From contig CM121341.1 of the NCBI GenBank assembly GCA_051530055.1, forward strand, positions 11,656,001 to 11,720,000: a stretch of 64,000 nt of DNA. The letters are read 5' to 3'. This document shows, one piece after another, positions 23,149-32,329 of the stretch; the stretch's first letter is position 1, and every line of letters starts with the position of its first letter. The notes under the pieces are model-generated. The model did not search any database, was not told the DNA's origin, and saw only the letters and a list, made by a program, of their open reading frames with translations. Source of the DNA: Neoechinorhynchus agilis (taxonomy: Eukaryota; Acanthocephala). Both the position numbers and the translations under genes were made by a program.

Positions 23149-24397
23149 GAGTTCTCATAGATTCAGCGTTCCCCAGTTGCACAGTCAGGCTTATGTTTTG
23201 TAGGAGGAATGCCCCTGTCCTCGGATCGCCAGTAATTCCTCTGAGTCTCTTGGACGATTGATTGACGAGGTCCTGCGCCATGGTGACAAACGACCTGAGT
23301 GTCTCGACGCCAAAGGGAACGAAATAATGATTTCGACCCAGGCCCCTTTATTTTGTCCTTTTGCGGTCCTCAGCGGCGGTTGCTGCTCCCCTGGTTTAAT
23401 AGTGGCGAATTTAATGTTACTGGCTACGAGTAAGTCCAGTCAGTATACTGTGACCCCGTCCGTTCTACGGCCATCGAGTCGCCAAAGATTGCTCGGCTCT
23501 AGGATGTTGGGGGCATTTAAAATATTCAATGCTCCACTAGGATCATTGCGTTCACTTAGACGTGTCGCCAGTGCCTTCCGCCTGATTGCCGACAGACGAG
23601 ACCATGGCGTCCCGATGGTTCCACGGTCGCTCCTCCACGGCAGCGATGGAATGTGAACATCGGCACCCCAAGTCTCGGGGACACTCGAATCCTTACAGTC
23701 TCATCGGAGAGAAGGGTACCAACAGAAACGATTGGAATAGCGTTGAGCCAAGCATCCGATTTTCTTGTAGAGACTGCCGCCAATCGAGTTCGGTTCACCA
23801 GGTTACGATAGTCTGAAATTAAAGAGTTATGAATTCTCGCTACCAGGGTTGAGTCCCAAGCTAATTGTTTGCAACCATTAACGGGTACCTGCTCGCTGTC
23901 TGAATCTCCACACCAAAGATTAAGCGCCTCCACGAAATCTTCATCCAAAGTGTAATTCTCGCCAAGAACGGATTTAACTATTCTGCGGCTTGTTTCATAC
24001 GATCCCAAGTAGGCTGGCAGAGAAATATTTGCTGCTTTTCGGATACCCAAACCGCCGGACGACAGAGACAAGGAAGCTTGACGTCAGGCCTCGTCCGACA
24101 GCTGAGTATTTAAAATTTTCTCTCGTCTAATTTTCCCTTATAAAAGGTGCTGTACGCAGCTTATTCAGCAATTTTTGAATGACGAGGGTGTTCTTGATTA
24201 GGAACAGTCTCGTGTGAGGATAATTCATCAACTCGTTCGCACAGCACCGAAAGTTGCGGTTGAAGATTAGCAATCTCTGCTTCAACATTATAACCAAAAA
24301 TGCAGCTTCCTAGAAGACTCAAACGGTCTTCAGTGATCAATTCTATCCCGGGGCCAGGTTCTGAAAATCTTTCACGGTAGTTTGCCTGGATGCTGCT
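23149..24397 (-). mobile_element. RLE-type non-LTR retrotransposon fragment (RT thumb to endonuclease)
   Basis: Minus-strand frames read, from 24395 down: PGIELITEDRLSLLGSCIFG, then GGLGIRKAANISLPAYLGSY, then WLNAIPIVSVGTLL, RIRVSPRLGVP, FHRCRGGATVEPSGRHGLVC, and after a frameshift DGRRTDGVTV, HYFVPFGVETL and LLQNISLTVQLGN. This order is the C-terminal half of a LINE group with a Cys/His knuckle and a PD-(D/E)xK restriction-like endonuclease. The subfamily is uncertain. It interrupts the 3' flank of the GT10 gene: the duplicated flanks at 44385 and 62470 lack it and have 15 different bases there. Multiple frameshifts. Confidence 0.7.
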
Positions 24398-24882
24398 TTG
24401 GCATTATTTCTTCGTCGTTATATTATCCAATATTTCAATATAAATGCTGCGCCCGAGATCAATAAATGTAGAATTCTCCAAACGGCTATGCTGACTGCGA
24501 CGTATTTTGTCGAACCTTTGAATCGTGGTCTAAGAACTATGACGACTCAATTGAAAAGTTTGATCGTTTTAGTCGGAAAGCATTCCAAAGTTGACCAACT
24601 AATCTGTAAAAAGTAGAACTGGGAAACTTAAATCATTTTGTCGTATAGTTAAGTGATGCATTGCAAAAACATTCTATAATCTAGGAAAAAGTAGTCGCTC
24701 AAAACTGTTATAAGCAGATTATTATAAAGAAATCAAAGATTTTAGTCTTCAGTGAGTTAATAACTACCATTTCTGGAAATTTATGATAGGACAGAACTCG
24801 TAGAACCTGACGAAATACGATTACTGTGTGCTTTTCCAAAATGTTCAAAAGTTCTCCTTTTGTAAACAATTGCCTCACAACT

Positions 24883-25038
24883 TTACGACCATTTAATAAA
24901 TAACGAGCGAGGCTCACTATCAATGTAAGCATCTTCCCTGTCTCGATGCATTAATTCACAATAATCCAATCGCTCGTCTCTAACGATCTCAATATAATTT
25001 ACATCAGGTTCCTTACAACCCATAAACAATTCATACAT
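24883..25038 (-). CDS. small conserved frame, 51 residues
   Basis: ATG at 25038; reads MYELFMGCKEPDVNYIEIV, RDERLDYCELMHRDREDA and YIDSEP, an acidic, soluble-looking peptide. The same frame is open at 44877-45032 and 62962-63117, including in the paralogous GT10 flank that is several per cent diverged, which slightly favours real coding. It may be an exon of a longer minus-strand gene: another minus-strand frame (24708-24932) follows. Not recognised. Confidence 0.3.
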   Translation of the reverse strand: MYELFMGCKEPDVNYIEIVRDERLDYCELMHRDREDAYIDSEPRSLFIKWS

Positions 25039-25064
25039 TTACTTTTTTAGCAAATTATAATAAT

Positions 25065-25369
25065 GTTCATTCTTTTCGTTCACAAATTCCTCCTTTTCGT
25101 CCAATTCTGCAACTGCCGTCATGATTGTTCGGCAGCTTCCTTGATGACTGCGGCATTGCCGCGTTGGATCGCCGCGCTGATTCGTTGCATCAGGGAGCTG
25201 CTGGAGCGCATGTCGCCGGTGGCATAGGAAATAATCGGCTTCTTTTCCGAGACATCCTAGCGTTTCCACCGCAATCGGGATGAATACATATTGATGCCCA
25301 TCGAGCGAGGAGTACTTATGCCGCTTCTTTTCCTTGCTGAAGCTGGCTACTGCTCCCGGCTTTAAAGTG
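25065..25369 (-). mobile_element. 5'-truncated RLE-type LINE tail with 10-bp target duplication
   Basis: A GC-richer 305-bp insertion absent from the two duplicated flanks. The minus strand reads HKYSSLDGHQYVFIPIAVET, then after a frameshift a GDMRS...LMQRISAAIQRGNAAV tail, matching the C-terminal end of the RLE-type family at 23149. TTATAATAAT occurs at 25055-25064 and 25370-25379, a clean target-site duplication. 5' truncation plus duplication is the signature of target-primed reverse transcription. Confidence 0.75.
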
Positions 25370-25575
25370 TTATAATAATTGATTTATTTGATAATTTTCG
25401 GCCTTCGCGTAGGTCTTCTTCAATCTATTGTTTTCGGAGAAAAACTTGAGTAAGGCTTCTAACGATCCTTCATCTTTTTCATCGTTCTCATACGATCCCA
25501 ATACATTTTCTAGGCTTCTATTTGAGGCATTCTTGTAACCTTGAAATATATATAAGATCGTCAAATTCGCTAATA

Positions 25576-25730
25576 ATGAAATCAGACATCGTAGCAGCAG
25601 TCATTCTCGGTTGCTTTTTTCACTTTGAAATTACCCAATATGCTCTTCAGATGACAAAGGATCGCGTCCTCGTATTTTATTTTCATTAAAAGATCCTTCA
25701 CTAAATGCTTTGTACATAATGCAGGTTAGT
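25576..25730 (+). pseudogene. signal-peptide exon, disrupted paralogue
   Basis: MKSDIVAAVILGCFFHFEI reads as a cleavable signal peptide. Relative to the copies at 45267 and 63352 this one has a 5-bp insertion right after the signal region, so the frame shifts. A possible donor CAG|GTTAGT lies at about 25726. Family not recognised. Confidence 0.35.
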
Positions 25731-26327
25731 CACTTCTGGTAAATTTTCCAGTACAATTTTCAATTTAAGCTGTCAATACTTTGTCGTTGCACTTCCTGAA
25801 CGAATATTGTTGGAGTGCCTACTTGCAAAGATGAAATCCGCCATCTCAGATTTTCTGGCAAATTTGCTTCGCTAAGTCACTCCTGAAGCAATGCCATTAA
25901 TGGCTCCGTGCTAACTGCAGCAACCGTGCTAACATCAATTTTTGTACCTTCTGTAATTGTGTTTCCTTCACTCTTTGAATTGGAAACGAATAAAAAAATT
26001 ATCTCAAAAGACTAAATAACTTGGATGCGATTCTGCTTGAATTCGACCAAACAAGCTTTTATTAAAGCCCTTGTAAGTCCTTGAAGAGACACATCTTTCA
26101 GTCAACCGTGGAAAAGTGGCATTAAAAATGAGTCTTTCACAGATAATTCAAGAGAATTTTCAGATTAAAAAAATCCTTCCCCTGCTTTTAAATTGGTTAC
26201 AACTAAGAGATATTGTTCATTAGGAACGAGTTTCATAGTACAACCTACGAAGCCCTAAAATCTGAAATAAATATCGCAGATAAAATTGTATTCCTGAGCA
26301 AGATACGTACTTTTTTAGTTGTTTTTT
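25731..26327. other. unassigned sequence
   Basis: No supported gene. The minus strand around 25800-25960 shows a short open stretch (LRWRISSLQVGTPTIF) with stops on both sides; not recognised. Confidence 0.3.
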
Positions 26328-26419
26328 TGGCGGAGAAATTAAAATGATTTTATTTTAAAATCCGATATTTCGGCACAATCTTGTGCCTCTAAAATAAAAT
26401 CATTTTAATTTCTCCGCCA
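26328..26419. repeat. 92-bp foldback with perfect 30-bp arms and inner hairpin
   Basis: 26328-26357 is the exact reverse complement of 26390-26419 (30 of 30). Inside, 26372-26387 forms a second hairpin, GGCACAA-TC-TTGTGCC. On the minus strand the inner hairpin is followed by GAAATATCGG, as in the Penelope end at 20821. Probably the inverted, duplicated end of a Penelope-like element. Such an arrangement would form a very stable cruciform or RNA hairpin. Confidence 0.85.
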
Positions 26420-26567
26420 GAAAATAACCAATATGAACAATTCATTCTTCAAACACATCTCTTTTTGGGGGTGCGATTGTTTAGTTGCGATATGAATCTC
26501 AGATCCTCCTCATTACATCGACATTCCTCGCTAAATGGAGACAATTTGACATGTCGATATTTTTTAT

Positions 26568-28916
26568 GTGATGAATGATGCGTCTGATCCCAAGGTATCC
26601 GCAGGAGCTTGTCCTTTCTGTCAAAGAAATATGCGTTTGACGAAATCAAATGTTTTACACGTCCATGGTCCTTGCTCTTCACGAAATGCAGGCTCTGGAG
26701 AGCTTCCAATGAATGCCGCCTATCTTAATTCAAAATCGGAGCAAAACGACGATTCGCAGAGTGAGGAGTCTGATTACCGATTTCCTTCGCGTTCTCTCAA
26801 AATACGTCCTCAAACGAATTCTTAAAGGAGCTCGGTATCAAATCGGGACGAGCTACGCCGAACTCCGCAATGAATGTGTTGCCAATAATAACGCAATGTC
26901 ATGGATGCGCTTGTTCGCTTTTCCAAAGTTAGTCCTCTATTCCAGAGTCCTCAAAGGAATCGTTGACCTCCATCGTCAAGAAAATAGTCGTTCAATTCCA
27001 AGAGAAATTCAGTGATGCCCCAAAACTCTCGGAGGCAACTACATTGGATTTTTCGGAAGCTCAAGATAATCGACATCCAACCTGCCAATGAGGTGTGCGC
27101 GCGTCAGCAAAACTATCCCGCGGAGACGTTAGAGGAGATGTAAGACTACTTTCATCAACTGACACATTCGTCAGCGACACATCCGTAACATTTGATGCTT
27201 TACGAGAAAAACATCCGCCGTCAGACGCAAGGCTCTTCATCCAGGCCAATGAGCTCGCTTCTGGAAATAATTCTTTGAGACCCATCGAAAGAGCTGATAT
27301 TGAGAAAGCTCTATTCTCCTTCGCATGTGGCTCCAGTCACGGACTAGACGGTCTCATGCCCCAACACTTAAAGGATCGTGTCTCACCTGCGTCAAACTGC
27401 GCCTCCAAATCAGTCATTAAAGCCCTGACAGCCGTAGTCAATTTAATCGCTCGATGCGGTTTAATCATGGAAAGCGTGCGCTTCCTTTTCTCGGCCTCGC
27501 TTTGTGTTCTAAATAAGGAGGACGGTGGGATTCGTCCCATTGCTATCGGCACCACCTTTCGCCGCCTTACGGGCAAGATCCTTTCCAAAAGAATAGCAGA
27601 AGAAGCGAGTCACATTCCATTGCCAGTACAACTCGGATGCTGCTCACCTTGTGTAGCCGAGGTGATTGTGCATGCGTTGCGTACCTTTGTTAATACTGGC
27701 AAGGATATTCAAATCGTGCTCAAATGCGACTTCGCCAACGCCTTCAATACTATTGACGTGGAGCCTTGATTCAAGCAGTCCGTAGTAATCTCCCGGAGGT
27801 ATTACCCTACTTCCCTTCAGCCTATAGTTCTAGTACTCCCCTTGTCTTCGGAAATGATCTTATTTGGTCACAATCCGGTTTCCAACAGGGAGATCCTTTG
27901 GGACCTCTGGGTTTCGCCTTGACAATCAACCATCTGACACTCTCTTTCCAGTCCAATTTCAACGCCTGGTACATGGACGATGCCACACTCGGAGGCTCTC
28001 CTTCCGTAGTCCTGCGCGATCTCAGTATATTGGTTTTCGAAGCAAATAAGGTTGGCTTGACTTAGAATCCTCGAAAATGTGAGTTACTGGTTTTGAATTG
28101 TGGAGATAACGACTGTTGGCATATTTCGAGTGATTTTGAAAAGGTTGCTCCAGGCATACAGCTCATAACGAAATCTGGTATGCGTCTACTTGGCAGTTGT
28201 GTAATTGATGAGAACATACCTGACGATTTAAATGAGATCAGACCCTCAATAGAGCTCATGTGTAACCGACTATCGGAATTATCCCCTCACGAAGCTTTAC
28301 ATCTCCTTAAGAACTGCCTATACATACCGAAACTACTCTATGAATTATGATCAGCACCCTTTTTCAAATATGCGGACTGCTAAAAAAAGTTTGACAACAT
28401 TCTCAGAACATCATTATCTGAGATAATTAACGTGCAGCTCCCGGAATCAGGTTGGACACAGGCATTCATGCCCATTAATTTTGGAGGAATTGGTATTCCC
28501 GTCCTTCCTTTCCCCCTATGGTCAGCCGAATGCTCAAATTGGTATTTTAAGAGTCCGAATTTTGTTCAAATAAGATATTTGCTTCAATGTTATAATAGTC
28601 ACAGTCAATTAATGTCAACGGAAAGTTATCGAGAGGATTCAAATTTGCAACTGCAGTGGATCAGTGGAGCAGACTCTTTCGAACAAAACAGAGGTTCCCG
28701 AGCACCCGGAAAGACAGCGGTCGTGGGATATTCCATTGGCTGAGCGAGTTCACAACTCACTTGAAGATTCGCTCTCCATGGTGGATAGAATACGATTAAA
28801 TGCAGCATCCTGCGAAGAACCCGGTACATGGTTGACCGCCCTCCCAGTCGCTTCGCTCAGAACTCCATCATATGTGAACGTGGGGAAAAAATTATATATC
28901 CAAGATGACTTTTATT
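26568..28916 (+). mobile_element. RLE-type non-LTR retrotransposon, zinc finger plus RT, 3'-truncated
   Basis: Plus-strand frames give an N-terminal zinc finger (CPFC, then HVHG and C, about 26607-26680), a linker (LKRILKGARYQ, 26808), and an RT with HGLDGLMPQHL (27340), GIRPIAIGTTFRRL (27530), KCDFANAFNTI (27724, catalytic Asp), QQGDPLGPLGF (27888) and WYMDDATLGG (27970, the YxDD box). Frameshifts or stops fall near 27769 and 28065. Further on come PGIQLITKSGMRLLGS (28155) and GIGIPVLPFP (28490). It ends at 28916 where a Penelope element in the opposite direction begins, so the endonuclease is lost. Same family as 23149 and 25065. Confidence 0.85.
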
Positions 28917-28951
28917 GAAATATTTCGTCCAATCGCACTGGACTTCTTCAG
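28917..28951 (-). ncRNA. hairpin at Penelope 3' end, hammerhead-like layout
   Basis: The minus strand reads CTGAAGA, one base, GTCCA-loop-TGGAC, then GAAATATTTC. CTGANGA-stem-GAAA is the core order of hammerhead ribozymes, which are known in Penelope-like elements. There is one extra base between the first core and the stem, so self-cleavage is not claimed. Confidence 0.4.
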
Positions 28952-29690
28952 TCAATTATCTAAAAAGGGAATTGGAAACATCATTTTCTTGTCAGGAGGT
29001 ATCCTCAACTTTAGGGAATAATCTGTCTTGCTTCCCTCGAAAGTATTGGCTCCCTGAATGTATATGGCCTCGATAATAACACGCTCAACCTTGTGGTCAT
29101 TGCGTACCAACACATATGTGTCGTTTATATCGATCTTATGGCCCGTATTCAGAAAATGGGAAACCACAGCGGAGTTCGTGTTATGTTTGTTCAGTGAATA
29201 GCGATGTTCCCTCATCCTCCCAAAGTTATTTGTCTGGCCAATATAGTAGCGATCACAATCCGAGCAAAGTATTCTATATTCTGCACCACTTGGGCCAAAT
29301 CCAAGATAAAAACCAGTTCATGTTCGAGGTCAGTACTCGAGCTGCGATAAGCAAAAGCTCGTTGTACCAATGATCTAATCCTGGAGATCTTATATTCACG
29401 TGGTTGAGAGGAGATCCATGGTACCATGCCATGTGGAATATCAATTTTCCGATAAGCCTTAGTCCTATATCCATCTCAACCAACACGCTCTATCGCAACA
29501 TCAAGGTAACTGAATTTACCGTCAGTCTCGATATCCGTCGACCATTGAATGTGTGAATCTTTGATTCCAGGAATTGTGGGTAGGTACTTCTCTTCCCACT
29601 GCCGCATGTATAACTCAGCAAGTACCGGTGCAAGAGGGCTGCCCATCGCTACACCATTCACCTGATCAAAATCCCGTGCCGACCTTCGGA
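28917..29690 (-). mobile_element. Penelope-like element, 3' half
   Basis: On the minus strand: FDQVNGVAMGSPLAPVLAEL then YMRQWEEKYL (RT palm, 29690-29590), KFSYLDVAIERVG (29510), then HVNIRSPGL and KISRIRSLVQRAF (thumb, 29440-29330), REHRYSLNKHNTNSAVVSHF then LNTGHKIDIND and VERVIIEAIYIQGANTF (29215-29040), the C-terminal part of the GIY-YIG endonuclease domain. Several frameshifts, 5' end missing. A terminal hairpin closes it at 28917-28951. Confidence 0.85.
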
Positions 29691-29719
29691 TCGTGCTTAG
29701 CGGTTAATAGAAGCAACAA

Positions 29720-31386
29720 AGGACATTAGAGCTCCCAACCTATCTCCTACAAAACATATCGCTTGCAATACAGAGAGGAAATGGCGCAAGCGTACTTGGG
29801 ACCGTGGAGAAAGCAAAAATGAAATCTATGAACTCTTTAAGTTAACAGAGCCATTATTAATTAAAAATTAAAGCATTTTTTAATTTTTCTAACACTTTTG
29901 CCGAAAAAAAACATAGTTTTAAATTTTTTAATGTTTAGACGAAACAATCCCACTTATTAAAATTATAAATGAAAAATTGTGAAGAGGTTTTAATTTGAAT
30001 CATCGCGGACAGAAGACACTTTATGATTTCTCCAATTATTTTTTTAATAAATAATAAAATTGCTCGTCTTTCTGGGACGTATTTCAACGACTTTGACATG
30101 TATGCAAATTACAATTTAATATAATTCGGTTTTGCTTATCTCAGATGTCCCGAATTCCGAATTTTTGAAATAATTCATCTTTGTAAACGAGAATAAATTA
30201 GCAAAAATAGCCTTCGATTTATAACTAAAATGCATTAAAATTAACTTCAAAACATTTGGCAACCATTGGATTATTGATAAATTTTCGCAACGTCTAAGAG
30301 CTTACAATTTCCACTAATGTTATTATTTCACAGTTTGAGTTTTTCAGGCTTGGAATAACTCCGATTGTTTCCCATTTGAAGGATAAATCCACCTCTTTTA
30401 CGAAAAGAAAGATGCAAATGAAGAAATACTGAACCACCGAGAATCCGATTTTCTACCTTTCAACGTCTTATTTGATACTATTATTGAAAATCACACATTC
30501 TTTGTACACTAAACGCGGGTTCCCTCCCAAAACAAGTGAAAAATAACGAGGGAATGCTGCCAGTGTGGGGAAAACAGCGGCTCCACCGAACATTATCTTC
30601 CAAAACTTGTGAATTTTAATAAATTTGCTGCCAGCGTGAGGAAAACTGCGGCAAAAAATTATTATTCAATCCCTACTCAAAAACACCATAAATCGGCCCG
30701 TTAACTGCCAATCACTCATCCCAACACAAATTTTCGATTCGCTGCCGGACTTTTCTCTTTGAGATGACCAATCCTTTGAAATCGACAACTTGTAACGATT
30801 CGTCCCTTAATTTATCATCCACGGCGACCAAAGCAACATCAATCTCCCTCATTTCCACCCGCAATGCGCCTAAATCCAAAATTTCATTCTCGTCGTAATC
30901 TGCTCCAACACTCGAAGCCTCATCCCTAAACTAGATGAAATATCATTCATTTCATCTACTTCAGAAGCACAAGGGGCGCAATGTTCGATCTGTTGGACTG
31001 CTCTCAGGTTTCGAAATCCCCTTTGTTGTAAAATCATAGCGGGCGTTTAAAGCTAAACAGTAAATAAGTACACTGCAAATATCTGCGAAACTTAACTGGT
31101 TCCTGCAAGATTTTCAAATGTGATGCTTTTAATCAAAAAATCTTAATAAATCGGAAAATCAGAGATAAATTCCTACCGGATCGCTGTTTAGCGTTCCGAA
31201 CTCACATACCAGACGAACTCACATATCAGACGAACTCACATATTTAAAAACTTACAAACGAAAAACTTACGAAACAATTCCGCTCCACAACAGCCACCAA
31301 ATCGTTCGTATCGGTCAACTCCTTGTCCCTCAAGATCAACGTCGTCACACGATCAACGTCGTCACACGATCTAACGTCGTAAACAC
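29720..31386. other. AT-rich intergenic region with small repeats
   Basis: No supported gene. Small repeats: two copies of GCTGCCAGYGTGRGGAAAAC near 30556 and 30631; AGACGAACTCACATA units near 31211-31240; a 21-bp unit containing GATCAACGTCGTCACAC near 31333-31380. The minus strand between 30930 and 30716 has a 70-codon stretch without stops (DEASSVGADYDENEILDLG onward, acidic then basic) with no good start; unassigned. Confidence 0.4.
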
Positions 31387-31893
31387 TTGCAAACAATGCC
31401 GAGGCCAAAGCGCCCAACCACCAAGCTCGTTCCCTGCGACATGAACGATTGCCCTGTTACAACTCAAATATACGTCTCAGCTACTTGGGCAGCAGGCCGG
31501 AAATTTATTTGCAGTTTCTGTGCAGCCGCCTTGCTCAAACCTTGTTCTCCGGTTCCCCCCCTTCCCAATAAGTACTCAAACCCTAACCGCTCACAATCTC
31601 CCAAACCCCAACCCCTTCCATCTTCAGTTTCCCCACCCCAAACCTCCTCTCCTTTTTCGCTTCACTCTCCAAATCCTTTCCATCCACCCTTTTCGGTCTC
31701 CGCCTTCCAAGACTCCTCTCCACACTCTAATTCGACTTTTCATCAACAATCTTCTCCACTCCTTAATTCCGTTCCTATCATCTCTCATATCCCTTTTCCC
31801 TCGTCCCTGTACTCTAAGTCTCACTCTGCTCCACCATTAAAACCGAACCCCCTTCCTCCTCAGCCTCATCTAAATCCTCCACCTCCTCTCTAG
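31387..31893 (+). CDS. LINE ORF1-like proline-rich protein
   Basis: 168 residues. An N-terminal CDMNDC...CSFC pattern (residues 18-48) could bind zinc; the rest is almost entirely Pro/Ser (for example PPLPNKYSNPNRSQSPKP). The plus strand is strongly C-rich, the same composition as the LINE RT fragments at 2417 and the endonuclease fragments at 34.7 and 48.9 kb. After the stop another frame continues with LAPRTARKNHKPLPSFYDY, suggesting a frameshift. I infer the 5' ORF of the Jockey/CR1-like LINE; a host proline-rich protein is the alternative. Confidence 0.4.
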   Translation: MQTMPRPKRPTTKLVPCDMNDCPVTTQIYVSATWAAGRKFICSFCAAALLKPCSPVPPLPNKYSNPNRSQSPKPQPLPSSVSPPQTSSPFSLHSPNPFHPPFSVSAFQDSSPHSNSTFHQQSSPLLNSVPIISHIPFPSSLYSKSHSAPPLKPNPLPPQPHLNPPPPL

Positions 31894-31899
31894 CACCCC

Positions 31900-32329
31900 G
31901 TACTGCTAGAAAAAACCATAAACCCCTCCCATCCTTCTACGATTACGTTTCAACGTTAGCAACATCAAAACCTACCACCTTCTCTCCTGTACCACCAATC
32001 ATAATTTTTTATGTATTTAAATATTATTTGAACTTTAACAATTTTATCATTTTCAGCCTTTCAAATGTCGGAACTCTCTTCACAAAGCTCCGAGCCGAAT
32101 CAATGATTCCATTTTTAACTATAATTTATCTACGCTTTGGATTGACGGTCTCACATTATGCTTTTCCGAGCCGAAAAATCTTATCCTGGATTATTAATTG
32201 CCACTTAATTTGTCGAGTTCGAGGTAAAAAATAGGCGCTTTTTCCGCGCATCGATGAAAAGAGCGATGTAATGCTCGTACACTCATTCTGCAAATAACTC
32301 ACACCTATTTTACTCTTTCAAATGTATAT
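31900..32329. other. upstream region of the LRR gene
   Basis: AT-rich, with one 68-residue frame (32028-32234) lacking recognisable features. No clear TATA box assigned. Confidence 0.3.

Noticed and set aside
23258-23816. Plus-strand frames of 132 and 76 residues
   Set aside because: They lie opposite the minus-strand LINE endonuclease and show no domain.
25065-25369. Bacterial contamination, suggested by higher GC
   Set aside because: It encodes the C-terminal tail of the RLE-type LINE family found nearby and has a clean target duplication in host sequence.
28626-28829. Minus-strand 67-residue frame
   Set aside because: Complement of the C-terminal RLE-type LINE frames on the plus strand.
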